Below are positions 62,965 to 64,000 of a stretch of DNA of 64,000 nucleotides, piece by piece (the first letter of the stretch is position 1; every line of letters begins with the position of its first letter). The notes under the pieces are model-generated. The model made no database searches and was not told where the DNA came from. It was given only the letters and a program-made list of their open reading frames with translations. The position numbers were made by a program, and so were the translations under genes. Where the stretch lies: the NCBI RefSeq assembly GCF_000219915.2, contig NC_017964.1:2542001-2606000 (forward strand). Direction: 5' to 3'. The stretch is from Advenella kashmirensis WT001. GTDB taxonomy: Bacteria > Pseudomonadota > Gammaproteobacteria > Burkholderiales > Burkholderiaceae_B.

Positions 62965-64000
62965 ATGAGCGAAGTCAAAAAAGTTGTTCTCGCCTACTCC
63001 GGCGGTCTTGATACCTCAGTCATTCTGAAGTGGCTGCAAGACACCTATCAGTGTGAAGTCATTACGTTTACCGCCGATATCGGACAGGGCGAGGAGCTCG
63101 AGCCGGCACGCCGCAAGGCTGAAAAATTCGGCATCAAGCCCGAGAACATTTTCATTGACGACTTGCGCGAAGAATTCGTGCGTGATTTCGTTTTCCCCAT
63201 GTTTCGCGCCAATGCAGTATACGAAGGCGAATATCTGCTGGGCACCTCTATTGCCCGTCCGCTGATTGCCAAGCGCCAGATTGAAATTGCCAATCAGGTG
63301 GGTGCTGATTCCGTATCACATGGCGCAACCGGCAAAGGTAACGACCAGGTTCGTTTCGAACTGGGCTATTACGCGTTGAACCCCGCCATCAAGGTTATTG
63401 CGCCATGGCGTGAATGGGACCTGCTGTCGCGCGAAAAACTGCTGTCCTACGCTGAAAAAGCAGGCATCGAAATCGATATGAAACACAAGAATGGGGGCGC
63501 ACCTTATTCCATGGATGCCAATCTGCTGCATATCAGCTTCGAAGGCCGTCACCTGGAAGACCCCAAGGCCGAAGCCGAAGAAAGCATGTGGCGCTGGACG
63601 GTCTCCCCGGAACAGGCACCCGATACTCCTGAATATGTAGATCTGGAATATGAACGTGGCGATATCGTCGGCATCAACGGCGAAAAGCTCACACCGGCCC
63701 AGGTGCTGACCAAACTGAACGAACTGGGCGGCAAACATGGCATCGGACGTCTTGACCTGGTCGAAAACCGCTATGTCGGTATGAAATCCCGCGGATGCTA
63801 CGAAACACCGGGCGGCACCATCATGCTGCGCGGACATCGCGCCATCGAATCCATTACCCTTGACCGCGAAGTTGCCCACCTGAAAGACGACCTGATGCCT
63901 CGCTATGCAGCGCTGATCTATAACGGGTACTGGTGGTCTCCGGAGCGCAAGGCGCTGCAGGTGCTGATTGATCATTCACAACAGTTCGTCAACGGCTGGG
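62965..64000 (+). CDS. argG: Argininosuccinate synthase, cut by the right edge of the window
   Basis: ATG at 62965; 345 codons seen. N-terminal ATP site [59 protein letters not shown] (citrulline/aspartate site), [20 protein letters not shown] (the Gly-rich aspartate loop), and [23 protein letters not shown]-dependent condensation of citrulline and aspartate. The C-terminal part lies outside the window. Confidence 0.96.
   Translation, partial: MSEVKKVVLAYSGGLDTSVILKWLQDTYQCEVITFTADIGQGEELEPARRKAEKFGIKPENIFIDDLREEFVRDFVFPMFRANAVYEGEYLLGTSIARPLIAKRQIEIANQVGADSVSHGATGKGNDQVRFELGYYALNPAIKVIAPWREWDLLSREKLLSYAEKAGIEIDMKHKNGGAPYSMDANLLHISFEGRHLEDPKAEAEESMWRWTVSPEQAPDTPEYVDLEYERGDIVGINGEKLTPAQVLTKLNELGGKHGIGRLDLVENRYVGMKSRGCYETPGGTIMLRGHRAIESITLDREVAHLKDDLMPRYAALIYNGYWWSPERKALQVLIDHSQQFVNGW

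Overview
The window reads as chromosomal DNA of a betaproteobacterium of the order Burkholderiales, most likely an Alcaligenaceae relative (Bordetella/Achromobacter/Advenella type). This rests on the Bug-type tripartite-tricarboxylate binding protein, the blocks lpxK-trm112-kdsB-adk and murJ-rpsT-DUF3579-argF-argG, the fused DnaQ/GIY-YIG exonuclease, and moderate GC content. The species cannot be named from sequence alone. I see no insertion sequence, prophage, CRISPR array or rRNA. There is one tRNA (Val, anticodon GAC).

Layout. 1-6966 (minus): part of a tad/Flp pilus locus, read from right to left as pilin, TadG-like, TadE-like, an unknown exported protein, CpaB, secretin CpaC, and an FHA-CpaF ATPase cut by the left edge. 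7241-9317 (plus): a three-gene catabolic operon (amidohydrolase, ferredoxin-like-fold protein, carboxymuconolactone-decarboxylase-like). 9440-13545 (minus): a Dnr-type CRP/FNR regulator, ung, and a secreted PIG-L deacetylase ending in 30 glutamines. 13923-28000: accessory genes, namely an MdtG-like efflux pump, small stress proteins, nitronate monooxygenase, exonuclease/GIY-YIG, transporters with a LysR regulator, thioesterase, hydrolase, methyltransferase, and an SDR/SnoaL pair divergent from an HxlR regulator. 28134-34484 (minus): tRNA-Val, a small lipoprotein, uvrD, fatty-acid desaturase, rsmB, purN. 34534-41751 (plus): a tightly overlapping operon ribF-ileS-lspA-coaBC, then dedA, a membrane protein and dut. 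41889-50911: a Bug protein, then minus-strand livK-like, pqiCBA, clpA and clpS. 51150-54351: cold-shock protein, DUF192 protein, lipoprotein, sodB, xseA. 54944-64000: lpxK, trm112, kdsB, adk, an SDR, murJ, rpsT, DUF3579, argF and the start of argG.

The dominant oddity is about 27 single-base frame breaks in about 20 genes, many of them essential (murJ three, purN three, lpxK two, uvrD two, kdsB, coaBC, rsmB). Where the missing base can be placed it usually falls in a short run of G, C or T. This pattern fits homopolymer errors of the sequencing method much better than gene decay, so I annotate these as single genes with a noted frame break. The same problem may explain two 'missing stop' joins: secretin to FHA-CpaF, and PqiC to the LivK-like protein.

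The most interesting biology is (i) the continuous 913-codon reading frame joining a tad secretin to an FHA-CpaF ATPase, and (ii) the secreted PIG-L deacetylase with a predicted propeller-like tail and a C-terminal polyglutamine encoded by 15 exact copies of a hexamer.
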